The notes beneath the pieces are model-generated. The model was not told where the DNA came from and searched no databases. It worked only from the letters and a program-made list of their open reading frames with translations. Source: Halanaerobiales bacterium (GTDB lineage: Bacteria; Bacillota; Halanaerobiia; Halanaerobiales; JADQBU01). From it: 16,727 nt of DNA. Of this stretch, positions 7,352 to 14,545 are shown piece after piece. The stretch covers positions 1-16,727 of the forward strand of contig JADQBU010000095.1 of NCBI GenBank assembly GCA_016278435.1. The letters are read 5' to 3'. Position 1 is the first letter of the stretch, and every line of letters starts with the position of its first letter. A program made the position numbers and the translations under genes.

Positions 7352-7380
7352 ATTATATCAATTTGTTCGGTTTAATGCAA
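7352..7380 (-). promoter_or_regulatory. Possible promoter of the second Phd-Uma2 gene
   Basis: On the minus strand a perfect -10 hexamer TATAAT (7352-7357) lies 17 bases from a poor -35, TTGCAT (7375-7380, three of six matches). The distance to the ATG at 7332 is short (about 14 bases from a start near 7346). A weak -35 could indicate activator or repressor control. Confidence 0.4.
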
Positions 7381-7419
7381 TTATATTGTGCTATATTTTT
7401 TTGAATTTGTGCGATTTAA
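7360..7419. repeat. Two 16-base direct repeats 44 bp apart
   Basis: AATTTGTTCGGTTTAA (7360-7375) and AATTTGTGCGATTTAA (7404-7419) differ at two of 16 positions. Their start-to-start distance of 44 bp is about four helical turns. The first copy fills the spacer of the putative promoter of the second Phd-Uma2 gene, as expected for repressor sites. No protein is assigned. Confidence 0.5.
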
Positions 7420-7452
7420 CTTTATTTATTGGACAATTGTATTCAAAATTTC

Positions 7453-7481
7453 TTGACATCAATAGTTTTTTTTATTATACT
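7453..7481 (+). promoter_or_regulatory. Orphan consensus sigma-A promoter
   Basis: TTGACA (7453-7458), a 17-base spacer and TATACT (7476-7481) match the consensus at 11 of 12 positions. The start would be near 7488. No ATG with a ribosome-binding site follows before the strong terminator at 7607, so it seems to drive a non-coding transcript. Confidence 0.72.
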
Positions 7482-7487
7482 TTAATT

Positions 7488-7643
7488 AAAGATACATTAG
7501 ATATAAAAAATAATTTAATTAGATTCCGGCAATATTTTATTTTGACAAAAAATATTGCCGCAAACATTAAAATCCACAATTGATTTTGTGTGATCATTAG
7601 AACTCTGTAAGGCATCTTTTTAAAAAGATGCCTTACTTTTTTT
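7488..7643 (+). ncRNA. Candidate small structured RNA of about 150 nt
   Basis: The unit is bounded by a near-consensus promoter (7453-7481) and a strong intrinsic terminator (7607-7643). In between are a perfect 12-bp stem (7527-7538 with 7549-7560, ten-base loop) and a shorter bulged stem (7572-7579 with 7586-7594). No ATG occurs in the 120 bases before the terminator. The only GTG is followed at once by a stop, and the two TTG-initiated frames lack ribosome sites. The 429 bases between the genes at 7332 and 7762 hold no supported protein gene. It resembles no RNA family I recognise. Alternatives are the relic of a deleted gene's promoter and terminator, or a small mobile relic. Confidence 0.45.
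7607..7643 (+). terminator. Strong Rho-independent terminator, plus strand
   Basis: A perfect inverted repeat pairs 7607-7621 with 7622-7636 (outer GTAAGGCATC / GATGCCTTAC, with an A/T centre that forms the loop). It is followed by seven T at 7637-7643. There is no T-run on the minus-strand side, so it acts on a plus-strand transcript, although no plus-strand gene lies upstream. Confidence 0.85.
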
Positions 7644-7679
7644 CCCGGGGATTTAAAGCAGCTCATCTGCCTGTTTTAG

Positions 7680-7722
7680 AAAAAAAGGTCGATGAAGAAT
7701 GTATTTGTTATCTCCATCGACC
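7680..7722 (-). terminator. Rho-independent terminator after the BsuPI-domain gene
   Basis: On the minus strand GGTCGATG (7722-7715) pairs with CATCGACC (7694-7687) across a 20-base loop. Seven U follow (7686-7680). It lies about 40 bases beyond the stop of the BsuPI-domain gene at 7762 and is the natural end of the lipoprotein/BsuPI operon. Confidence 0.72.
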
Positions 7723-7761
7723 CTTAGTCAAAACATAAATTATTTATATTACCAACTTTTT

Positions 7762-8511
7762 TTAATAAATTTCAATTTTTAACTCATTACGTAAGATTAC
7801 ACCATTTGTGGACACAATTTCTGCTTCCAGAGTATAGTCAGACCGATATAAGTAAGTCTCTTCTCCCGGTTCAATTAAAACAGTAAAGAGCCGGTAATCT
7901 CCCGGTTTAAGAATTTCAAGTGATAATCCTGTTCTATAATCACTTTCTGAATAAGACCATATCACTCTATTATTTCTCTTCAAAGCAAGGTTATATGGTC
8001 TATTATTGTTGAATCTCAAAGTAAAAGAGCGATTAGATTGGTTGATTAACAGCAGCGATACTGCCATTGGTTCATGTCGCTCATAGTCAGTTTTATCGGT
8101 CTGTAAAACCAGTTTTAAATCCGGGCTAATCTGTATAACGGGCCTGTCGCGGTAAATATAATATCTGTTTCCATTTTTAACAATCTCTATCTCAAGTAAA
8201 TCCTTATAAAAATCCAGGGGAAGATATAGGTAGCCATAGGCTATGAGATAATTATTAGCCTCAAAATTTCGGTTATTAATATGCCCCTGCACCTGGGTTT
8301 TAACCCTATCCCAGTCATGTCTATAATCCAATGCTCCAGCTACTTTTTCCAGCGGTACATATTCATTAGAATTGATCTTGATGATTTGACTACTTTGCAG
8401 ATAAAAATTCCCCACCAGTTCCTTATTATCATTGGCTGCCGATGTTATAAACGATAATGAAAGACACAATATAAGTGTTAGCAATAATACGATCGAATAA
8501 TTTCTTTTCAT
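7762..8511 (-). CDS. Secreted protein with stalk-like and BsuPI domains
   Basis: A 249-residue exported protein. Residues 1-26 form a signal peptide (MKRN, hydrophobic LLLTLILCLSLSFI, then TSAA, likely cut after Ala26). Residues about 45-120 have the pattern of the copper-amine-oxidase N-terminal-like (stalk) domain: YVPLEKVAGALDYRHDWD and YGYLYLPLDFYKDLL. Residues about 131-220 match the BsuPI (intracellular proteinase inhibitor) family: LVLQTDKTDYERHEPMAVSL, FTLRFNNNRPYNLALKRN, VIWSYSES and ILKPGDY. In this setting BsuPI is more likely an extracellular beta-sandwich than a demonstrated protease inhibitor. I used ATG 8509-8511 because GAAAGGAGAAA precedes it; an upstream in-frame start would add a non-signal-like segment. 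It lies 46 bases after the lipoprotein gene, probably in one operon. Confidence 0.82.
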   Translation of the reverse strand: MKRNYSIVLLLTLILCLSLSFITSAANDNKELVGNFYLQSSQIIKINSNEYVPLEKVAGALDYRHDWDRVKTQVQGHINNRNFEANNYLIAYGYLYLPLDFYKDLLEIEIVKNGNRYYIYRDRPVIQISPDLKLVLQTDKTDYERHEPMAVSLLLINQSNRSFTLRFNNNRPYNLALKRNNRVIWSYSESDYRTGLSLEILKPGDYRLFTVLIEPGEETYLYRSDYTLEAEIVSTNGVILRNELKIEIY

Positions 8512-8557
8512 AGTAATTTCTCCTTTCAGGGTTTGGGATTTATAAAATAACTGCTTT

Positions 8558-9298
8558 TCAAAATGGGGAGACATATGGTTGTAAATATATATTTTTCCCC
8601 GATATATCATCATCTTCATTTAAAGTTATAGTGGCTCCATTATCAAGCTCTCCAAAGAATTCACCAATATCTATAGTATTATCACTATCTAAATCTTCAA
8701 TCCCAATCACAGTCAGAGCCTCATTTGTTTTTGCATGTTCTATCGTATAATCACCATTTTTGGGATCATCAGGGTTATTACTATTATAATATACAGAACT
8801 TATATCACTAACTATTAAATACTCTTCATTAATATAGTCTTTTTTTGTTGCCATAACTTTTACAACACCATAGGGATTATCAGAGCTTGCAGAAATGCTT
8901 GAATTGTCTTGTCGCAATAAAAAAACTTTACCAGAAATATCTCCCGAATATTCTTCATCTTCAACTAATATATCGGACATAGTAATCTCACCATCACTTG
9001 TTATAGGTACATATATTTTTTCTGTGATATAACCATATTTTCTAATTTCTAAATATGAGCTTCTTGCAGAAATTAAATTGAATTGGAAATTCCCCCCAGC
9101 ATCTGTTGTACCAACAGGGAAAGAATTAAAATAAATATCAGCATTAGTTAAAGGATAGTAATTATCAACTGGATAAAAATATTCTACATTTCCAATAATT
9201 GTAACATCATAGAGATTAACCCCCCCACCACCACAGCCCGTCAATAATATACCTGAAAACACAATTAAAATTAAAACCCCAACCAGTTTTACTTTCAT
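8558..9298 (-). CDS. Lipoprotein with carboxypeptidase-regulatory-like domain
   Basis: A 246-residue predicted lipoprotein. A short basic start (MKVK) and a hydrophobic stretch lead to the lipobox LLTGC, with Cys22 as the lipidation site, followed by GGGG. Residues about 27-95 fit a carboxypeptidase D regulatory-like beta-sandwich: YDVTIIGNVEYFYPVD, then LTNADIYFN, VGTTDAGGNFQFNL, LEIRKYGYITEKIYVPI. A second segment starting GDISGKVFLL (about 122 on) could be another such module. DLDSDNTIDIGEFFGE near 205-220 resembles a calcium-binding dockerin/EF-type loop (D-x-D-x-D-x-I-D-x-G-E). The start is ATG 9296-9298 with GGGGGGAG upstream; the longer frame's first 13 residues are not needed. Function unknown, presumably displayed on the cell surface. 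Confidence 0.8.
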   Translation of the reverse strand: MKVKLVGVLILIVFSGILLTGCGGGGVNLYDVTIIGNVEYFYPVDNYYPLTNADIYFNSFPVGTTDAGGNFQFNLISARSSYLEIRKYGYITEKIYVPITSDGEITMSDILVEDEEYSGDISGKVFLLRQDNSSISASSDNPYGVVKVMATKKDYINEEYLIVSDISSVYYNSNNPDDPKNGDYTIEHAKTNEALTVIGIEDLDSDNTIDIGEFFGELDNGATITLNEDDDISGKNIYLQPYVSPF

Positions 9299-9415
9299 AA
9301 GCTCCCCCCTTGATGACAATTCATTTATAACAGACAATAATATATATTAATCCTGCTCTTTAATTATATTACATTCTGCACAATAATGGAATGTTTTTTT
9401 GCTAACAAAACCAAG

Positions 9416-9458
9416 AAAAGCCGGTCATTCCAGCAATAAACAGGAAAAACCAGCTTTT
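9416..9458. terminator. Possible bidirectional hairpin terminator after the metal ATPase
   Basis: AAAAGCCGG (9416-9424) pairs with CCAGCTTTT (9450-9458) with one G-U or mismatch, across a long 25-base loop. U-rich ends occur on both strands. It lies between the ATPase stop (9526) and the lipoprotein gene. The long loop and lack of an extended T-run make this a weak call. I see nothing else in 9299-9525. Confidence 0.3.
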
Positions 9459-9525
9459 ATTAAATATAGCATCATATAAATACAAAACATGCCCTCTTAA
9501 TACAAGAGATCCTCTCCCTTTATCT

Positions 9526-11727
9526 TTACTTAACCCGGCTGATCCTCATCGCATTTAAGACCGCCAGCAAAGCCACTCCTACATCAGCAAAGACTGCTTC
9601 CCACATGGTAGCAATCCCGGCCACTCCCATGATGAGGACAATACCCTTGACTCCCAGAGCCATAACAATATTCTGCCAGACAATGTGTCTCGTTCTGCGA
9701 GCCGTTTCAAAAGCTGTAATCAATTTCGAGGGCTCATCTGTCATCAGTACAATATCTGCTGCTTCTATCGCTGCATCTGAGCCCAGCCCTCCCATGGCCA
9801 CTCCTATATCTGATCGGGCCAGAACCGGCGCATCATTGATTCCATCACCGACAAAGATTAACTTATCATTTTCATTTTTATTATTTAGTAGTTCCTCAAC
9901 CTTTTCTACCTTCTGGTCTGGTAGTAAACCAGCATAATAGCTGTCAAGGCCAAGTCTATTTGCAACATTCTCAGCAACTGCCTCTTGGTCACCAGTCAGC
10001 ATTGATATTTTCTTAATTCCGGCCTTTTTCAAGCCTTTAATTGCCGTGACGGCATCCTCTTTTAACTCATCGGTAATAGCTATATAACCAGCATATTTAT
10101 TATCGACAGCCATGTAAACTATAGTACCTTCTGCCTCAGTTTCCTGATAATCAATCCCCTCTTTTTCAAGAAGCTTAAAATTTCCGGCCAGCACTTCCTG
10201 GCCGTCTACAACTGCTTTTATTCCATAGCCGGAGATTTCCTGATAATTTGTAATCCTACTGCTGTCAATCTCCTGGTCATAGGCTTCCATAATTGATTTT
10301 GCTATTGGATGGGTTGAATGGTTCTCAGCAAAAGCTGCCTTTGTTAATACTTCTTCCCGGCTAAATCCCTCAGCAGGTTCAACCTTATTTACTGCAAATT
10401 CCCCCCTGGTCAGTGTGCCTGTTTTATCAAAAACTACCTGGCGCACATTATTTAAAGCTTCAAGGTAGTTGCCGCCCTTAACCAGTATTCCCTGCCTGGA
10501 TGCCCGGCCGATTCCTCCAAAAAATCCCAGAGGTATTGAAACAACCAGGGCACAGGGACAGGAGATTACCAGAAAAATCAAAGCCCGGTAAAACCAGTCC
10601 GTAAAGACTGCTCCCGGCCAAAATAGTGGTGGTAAAACAGCAATGGCTAATGCAGTATAGACCACAGCCGGAGTATAATAACGGGCAAATTTAGTAATGA
10701 ACTGTTCTGTAGGAGCTTTCTTGCCGCTGGCGTTTTCAACCAGCTCAAGAATCCTGGCCACTGTCGACTGTCCGTATTCTTTTGTGACCCGGACAGTTAA
10801 TAATCCATTTTTATTTATCATTCCGCTTAAAATCTCTTCCCCGGGTTCTGTCTTGCGCGGCACCGATTCCCCGGTAAGGGCTGAAGTATCTAGCATGGAA
10901 CTCCCTTCCAGAACCCCCCCGTCAAGTGGTACCTTTTCACCCGGTTTTATAATTATAATATCTCCAGTCTTCACTTGCTCAGGGTCAACTTTACTGATTT
11001 CTTCTCCCTGTTTAAGATTGGCATAATCCGGTCTGATATCCATCAAACTTTTTATCGAACGGCGGGAACGGTCTACAGCCCTTTCCTGAAACATCTCTCC
11101 CACCATGTAGAATAACATTACCGCTACTCCTTCAGGAAACTCCTGAATGGCAAAAGCACCGATGGTGGCAACTACCATCAGAAAATTTTCGTCAAAAATC
11201 CTACCGCGTCTAATATTCATATAAGCTGTCAGTAAAACTGGCCCTCCGATCAATAGATAACTTGTACCATAAAGAATCCACTCTATATATACTTGAAAAC
11301 CTGAGATTCTTTCATGTACAACTGGAACTTCAAATAAAACAAGGGCCAGAACAAACAATACTACACCAGGCCAAAAACGGCATTTCAAATAACTTCCTTC
11401 CTCCTCATCTTCTGCTTTTCCACTACCGGTAGTAGTATTTCCATCTGCTCTGAAGTTATTAGAGGTATTTTCCTTATCAATTTTCTCGACCTTAATGCCA
11501 TTTTCTATCCCATCGGAAATCTGCTGAATTTTCTCAGTCATATCCGTGACCGTTTTACTATTACCTACAACAGTTATTTTACTGGTCGCAAAATTTAATT
11601 CTACTTTTTTAACATAGGGAAGTTCCATAACAGCCTTTTCTATCTTCGCTGCACAGCTAGAGCAGGCTAATCCCTGAAGTAAATATTTTACTTTATATTC
11701 TTCCTGTATTAATTCTGATTCAGCCAT
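9526..11727 (-). CDS. cadA: Zn/Cd/Pb-exporting P1B-type ATPase
   Basis: A 733-residue heavy-metal-transporting ATPase of the inner membrane that expels divalent soft metals. The N-terminal HMA domain has GLACSSC (Cys22, Cys25). A Ser/Thr/acid-rich linker spans about 85-112 and membrane segments begin near 120. The phosphatase motif TGES is at 285-288, the membrane metal site CPC at 390-392, the phosphorylation motif DKTGT starts at D434, HP is at 473-474 and GDGINDAP at 627-634. Lys694 and the TM8 Asp715 (FADVGVALLAVLNAMR) mark the Zn/Cd/Pb (ZntA/CadA) subgroup, not the copper pumps. I chose ATG 11725-11727, preceded by GGGGAGGAAG; a TTG eight codons earlier overlaps that site. Monocistronic, with an ArsR/SmtB-type operator at its promoter. 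The repressor gene is not in the window. Confidence 0.95.
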   Translation of the reverse strand: MAESELIQEEYKVKYLLQGLACSSCAAKIEKAVMELPYVKKVELNFATSKITVVGNSKTVTDMTEKIQQISDGIENGIKVEKIDKENTSNNFRADGNTTTGSGKAEDEEEGSYLKCRFWPGVVLFVLALVLFEVPVVHERISGFQVYIEWILYGTSYLLIGGPVLLTAYMNIRRGRIFDENFLMVVATIGAFAIQEFPEGVAVMLFYMVGEMFQERAVDRSRRSIKSLMDIRPDYANLKQGEEISKVDPEQVKTGDIIIIKPGEKVPLDGGVLEGSSMLDTSALTGESVPRKTEPGEEILSGMINKNGLLTVRVTKEYGQSTVARILELVENASGKKAPTEQFITKFARYYTPAVVYTALAIAVLPPLFWPGAVFTDWFYRALIFLVISCPCALVVSIPLGFFGGIGRASRQGILVKGGNYLEALNNVRQVVFDKTGTLTRGEFAVNKVEPAEGFSREEVLTKAAFAENHSTHPIAKSIMEAYDQEIDSSRITNYQEISGYGIKAVVDGQEVLAGNFKLLEKEGIDYQETEAEGTIVYMAVDNKYAGYIAITDELKEDAVTAIKGLKKAGIKKISMLTGDQEAVAENVANRLGLDSYYAGLLPDQKVEKVEELLNNKNENDKLIFVGDGINDAPVLARSDIGVAMGGLGSDAAIEAADIVLMTDEPSKLITAFETARRTRHIVWQNIVMALGVKGIVLIMGVAGIATMWEAVFADVGVALLAVLNAMRISRVK

Positions 11728-11764
11728 TTTTTCTTCCTCCCCTGGAAACAATCCTATATATGTT

Positions 11765-11786
11765 TATTTGAATAATTGTTCAAATA
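11765..11786. promoter_or_regulatory. ArsR/SmtB-type operator of cadA
   Basis: Perfect 8-bp arms TATTTGAA and TTCAAATA flank a six-base centre. On the minus strand the core reads TGAACAATTATTCA, very close to the SmtB/CadC/CzrA operator pattern (TGAAC-N-nTTATTCA). It starts right after the -10 box and covers the expected transcription start. A metal-sensing repressor would therefore block cadA until zinc, cadmium or lead rises. Confidence 0.8.
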
Positions 11787-11787
11787 T

Positions 11788-11816
11788 AGTATATGATATA
11801 CTTTTGCTTTTGTCAA
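11788..11816 (-). promoter_or_regulatory. Sigma-A promoter of cadA
   Basis: On the minus strand TTGACA (11811-11816), a 17-base spacer and TATACT (11788-11793) match the consensus at 11 of 12 positions. Transcription should begin near 11781, inside the operator. The combination of a strong promoter and a repressor site downstream of -10 is typical of metal-derepressed efflux genes. Confidence 0.82.
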
Positions 11817-11820
11817 TTAT

Positions 11821-11844
11821 AAAAGCCCGCCTTTTACAGCGGAC
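11821..11844 (-). terminator. Possible minus-strand terminator upstream of cadA
   Basis: On the minus strand GTCCGC (11844-11839) pairs with GCGGGC (11830-11825, one G-U) around an eight-base loop, followed by UUUUAU. It lies just upstream of the cadA -35 and could stop read-through from the methyltransferase/LysO operon. The stem is short, so confidence is modest. Confidence 0.35.
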
Positions 11845-11922
11845 AAAAATACTTAAAGGATTCAGGATAATTTTACAGAAATATAGATAAAAGTGTTGAA
11901 TTTATAGAGAGGGTGAGTTTAT

Positions 11923-12207
11923 ATGAAAAGCTTAAAAGATAAATTAAAAAATCACACTGAGGATATCGTTCTGGAAAACATGGAGGAAATGCTTACTTCA
12001 GAAGAGTTTGCAGGAGTATGTACCTGTGAAAAGTGTTTACTCGATATTGCTTCCTATGCTTTAAACCGTCTACCAGCCAAATATATTGTCAGCCACAGCG
12101 GAAATGTTCATACCAAAATCGCCGAATTTGAACAACAATACAGGGTAGATATTATAAAAGTCCTGACCCAGGGTATTAAAATAGTCTCAAAAAACCCCAG
12201 ACATTAA
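11923..12207 (+). CDS. comFB: ComFB-like late competence protein
   Basis: A 94-residue soluble protein of the late-competence ComFB family. The cysteine cluster GVCTCEKCLLDI (Cys33, 35, 38) is followed by ALNRLPAKYIVS (47-57). The C-terminal block is EFEQQYRVDIIKVLTQGIKIV, ending in NPRH, the common end in this family. The cysteines suggest metal binding. In cyanobacteria and some Firmicutes, relatives have been linked to c-di-GMP binding or competence operons, but no comF, pilus or competence gene is nearby here. The start ATG follows GAGGGTGAG. It is a single gene on the plus strand, divergent from cadA and convergent with the LysO-like gene. No clear promoter was found in 11845-11922. Confidence 0.85.
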   Translation: MKSLKDKLKNHTEDIVLENMEEMLTSEEFAGVCTCEKCLLDIASYALNRLPAKYIVSHSGNVHTKIAEFEQQYRVDIIKVLTQGIKIVSKNPRH

Positions 12208-12215
12208 ATTAACCT
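12189..12215 (-). terminator. Weak terminator-like hairpin after the LysO-like gene
   Basis: On the minus strand CCAG (12215-12212) and CTGG (12199-12196 region) could pair around an AT-rich loop, followed by GG and six U (12194-12189). It overlaps the 3' end of comFB. The stem is only four base pairs, so transcription may run on antisense to comFB as far as the hairpin at 11821-11844. Confidence 0.25.
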
Positions 12216-12218
12216 GGT

Positions 12219-13142
12219 TTAAAGTCCAATAATAAAAGGAACAAGAATCGGTACCAGAGCCGTCAGAACAACCCCGCTGATAAAAGCAGGAATAACCATC
12301 TCATCACCTGCAATTTCCTTGATGACAGGAAGGGTTACATCCATGGTAGTTGCACCCCCGGGTGCAATTGCTGTAACTTTACCAAAATATTTAACGACAA
12401 AAGGCATAATAAGAACCGAGATAAGTTCCCGGGTAACATTTGCAAGAAAAGCCAGTGAACCAAGTTCAACACTATGAAGCTGGGATAGTAATACTCCGGA
12501 TAGACTGTACCAGCCAAACCCAGCTCCGACAGCAGCTGCTTCTATATGTAATCCCACAAAAAAACCGGCAAAATAAGCCCCGGCAATACTTCCCGCTGCT
12601 ATCAACAGCGGAATTAATAAAATCCCATAACCGGATTCCTTGATCTGAGCTAAAATCTCCCTTTTCCTTCCTATATCTATGCCTACTCCGAAGAAGATAA
12701 CAGCCAGCATATAGGTTGTAACCAGGTCCAACATTGCTAAATACTCATAGGGGATAAGAAGAAGTCCACACAAAATACCACCTATTACAGAAAATATGAT
12801 GATGAAAGTCATTAACCGGTTTGTATCTTCAAGTTTCTCTACCTCTGGCTTTTTTTCTTTAACTTTAACTTCAAACTTCATCCTTAAAGTAAAGACTTTA
12901 ACCATGATGATACTCCCGGCAATACTACCCAGGGCAAGTAAAAGGGCCTGAATACCTATTCTATCTAGCTGTTTTAAGATATCTTCATTGGCCCCTATCT
13001 TTGCCCCCATAGAGATAAGGAGGACGATTAATCCTACCATAGTTAATTTATCTGTATATTTATAAGCCTCCTCCGGAAATAGCCTTAAATAGCCTATGAC
13101 AAAACCGGCCAGAAGGAAGAGTAGTAGAAAAAATATATTCAT
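12219..13142 (-). CDS. LysO-family (DUF340) membrane transporter
   Basis: A 307-residue integral membrane protein of the LysO/DUF340 family, whose characterised E. coli member exports lysine. Length is close to LysO (about 300). An N-terminal membrane half with MGAKIGANEDIL (45-56) is joined by a charged linker (about 87-108, rich in Lys/Glu) to a C-terminal half. That half has FGVGIDIG (151-158), GFGWYSLSG (208-216), LANVTREL (233-240) and PGGATTMDVTLP (261-272), all hallmark blocks of the family. The start ATG overlaps the stop of the upstream MttB-type gene by one base (TAATG), so it is translationally coupled to methylamine metabolism and not to lysine or arginine genes. An alternative role is export or exchange of a demethylated product or another charged amine. 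I therefore do not assign the symbol lysO. Confidence 0.87.
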   Translation of the reverse strand: MNIFFLLLFLLAGFVIGYLRLFPEEAYKYTDKLTMVGLIVLLISMGAKIGANEDILKQLDRIGIQALLLALGSIAGSIIMVKVFTLRMKFEVKVKEKKPEVEKLEDTNRLMTFIIIFSVIGGILCGLLLIPYEYLAMLDLVTTYMLAVIFFGVGIDIGRKREILAQIKESGYGILLIPLLIAAGSIAGAYFAGFFVGLHIEAAAVGAGFGWYSLSGVLLSQLHSVELGSLAFLANVTRELISVLIMPFVVKYFGKVTAIAPGGATTMDVTLPVIKEIAGDEMVIPAFISGVVLTALVPILVPFIIGL

Positions 13143-14536
13143 TAATCTAACCGCTCCTCATTTTTTCTGATAATCTGTTCCAGTTCTTCTACAATTTTTC
13201 CTGTGAGAGGTTCTGGAGTGTGCGTGTTTAAAATATACTCTATCTTTTCCTTGATATGTTGCTCCAGTGTATTATTCCCCCGGTTTTCCTGCTTGCGGTC
13301 AAGATACGAGAAATCCCATCTTTCATCTGCAATTTCCTTCATTACCTGCTCGGGGTCTGTACTCAATTTTCCCGGCCCCATCGGTATGCCGTTCATATAA
13401 TATTTGACCATATTTATGCATTCATCACAGAAAAGGAGCATATCAAGACTACCTACAAGTCCATTGCCTATATAGCCATTATCATGAACCAGGTTAGTTC
13501 CACTGTGAGCAGCAGCAAAGATTGAGAACATCCCCTCTATTGCTGCCTGTTCATCCAGTTGAGCCGAATCTGTACAGCCAGAAAGCCCAAATGAAGGCAG
13601 ATGGTAAAAATCACTCATCTCCCCGGCCAGACAATAATTTAGAGGTACTTCTGGACCGCCGTAGAGAGTAATAGTCGTCTTCATATCCATCGGTCCCGGA
13701 ACTACTCCATAGAGGAAAGGAGCACCTGGGTTTACCAGTTGATGTAAAACGAGTCCACCCAGTCCCTCAGCATTGGCCAGAGCAAAATTACCGGCAATAG
13801 TCATCGGACCTGTTGCTCCGGCTGATATTCCGGCAGCATAAGTCACAGGTATTTCATGTTCTGCTGCCAGTATTAATTTTTGATGAGCCTCTACACTGTT
13901 AACCAGGGGAGAAATTGGTTCTGTATAGAGTAGAAAAGACGGCTTTTCTTTCAACTCATCATAGCCCCCGGCTACAACAGCGGCCATATCGATCAAAGCC
14001 TGCAGATTTTCCCGGTCAGTAGCAGTTGTAAAGATTGGTTTACTGCAGTGTAAGAGCATGGCCTGAAAGTGATAGAGGTCTGCCAGCCTGGTGGTTACAT
14101 CACTGGCCAGTCCCAGAGAGGCAACAAAATCAAGATTGGCCAGATAATCTGTTACCCGGGCCACATCGACTATATCTTGATAGGTCGTCTGTCTATATTC
14201 TCCAGTAAAAGTATCCCGAAAATTTGGCAGGTCGGTGCCCAGTCCATAATTAATAATCCGGTCCCGGAGTTCAACTAAATTTCCACCCCGCCCGTAAAGG
14301 GTAATTCGATCAGGGGCTGTATTTATAGCCTCTTTTATCATCCAGGCCGGCAGATGGACTCTTTTACCTTTAACCCGGGCTCCACCTTTCTTATAAATTT
14401 CCCTGGCAGTTTCATCATGTACAATTATTCCGGTTCGCTCCAGAATTTCCAGAGACCTGAGATGCAGTTCATAACACTGGTCACGGGTCCATATCTTTAA
14501 TTCAGGCAAACCACTATTATTAATAACATTACCCAT
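13142..14536 (-). CDS. MttB-family (non-pyrrolysine) corrinoid methyltransferase
   Basis: A 464-residue member of the trimethylamine methyltransferase superfamily with all the usual landmarks. These are YRQTTYQDIVDVARVTDYL (114-132), the AGATGPMTIAG stretch (239-249), YGVVPGPMDM (276-285) and the loop GCTDSAQLDEQAAIE (320-334), which corresponds to the pyrrolysine region of archaeal MttB. NLVHD follows at 348-352. There is no in-frame amber codon, so it is expected to act like MtgB-type enzymes on quaternary amines, passing methyl to the corrinoid protein at 15976. The start ATG 14534-14536 follows GAGGGGAT, nine bases after the upstream paralogue's stop. Its end overlaps the start of the LysO-like gene. 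Substrate undetermined; betaine-type compounds are the most plausible. Confidence 0.92.
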   Translation of the reverse strand: MGNVINNSGLPELKIWTRDQCYELHLRSLEILERTGIIVHDETAREIYKKGGARVKGKRVHLPAWMIKEAINTAPDRITLYGRGGNLVELRDRIINYGLGTDLPNFRDTFTGEYRQTTYQDIVDVARVTDYLANLDFVASLGLASDVTTRLADLYHFQAMLLHCSKPIFTTATDRENLQALIDMAAVVAGGYDELKEKPSFLLYTEPISPLVNSVEAHQKLILAAEHEIPVTYAAGISAGATGPMTIAGNFALANAEGLGGLVLHQLVNPGAPFLYGVVPGPMDMKTTITLYGGPEVPLNYCLAGEMSDFYHLPSFGLSGCTDSAQLDEQAAIEGMFSIFAAAHSGTNLVHDNGYIGNGLVGSLDMLLFCDECINMVKYYMNGIPMGPGKLSTDPEQVMKEIADERWDFSYLDRKQENRGNNTLEQHIKEKIEYILNTHTPEPLTGKIVEELEQIIRKNEERLD

Positions 14537-14545
14537 ATTATCCCC

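Noticed and set aside
7386..7583. 65-codon plus-strand frame in the gap after the Uma2 cluster
   Set aside because: AT-rich composition, no ribosome-binding site, and its start lies upstream of the promoter at 7453. It looks like chance.
7475..7666. 63-codon minus-strand frame across the terminator hairpin
   Set aside because: It runs through the promoter and terminator of the candidate RNA, with no ribosome site or recognisable domain.
8512..8619. N-terminal extension of the BsuPI-domain protein overlapping the lipoprotein gene
   Set aside because: The extension would precede the obvious signal peptide, and the downstream ATG at 8511 has a good ribosome site.
9605..9937. Plus-strand frames inside cadA (also 10697-11026)
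   Set aside because: They are antiparallel shadows of the ATPase coding sequence with no ribosome-binding sites.
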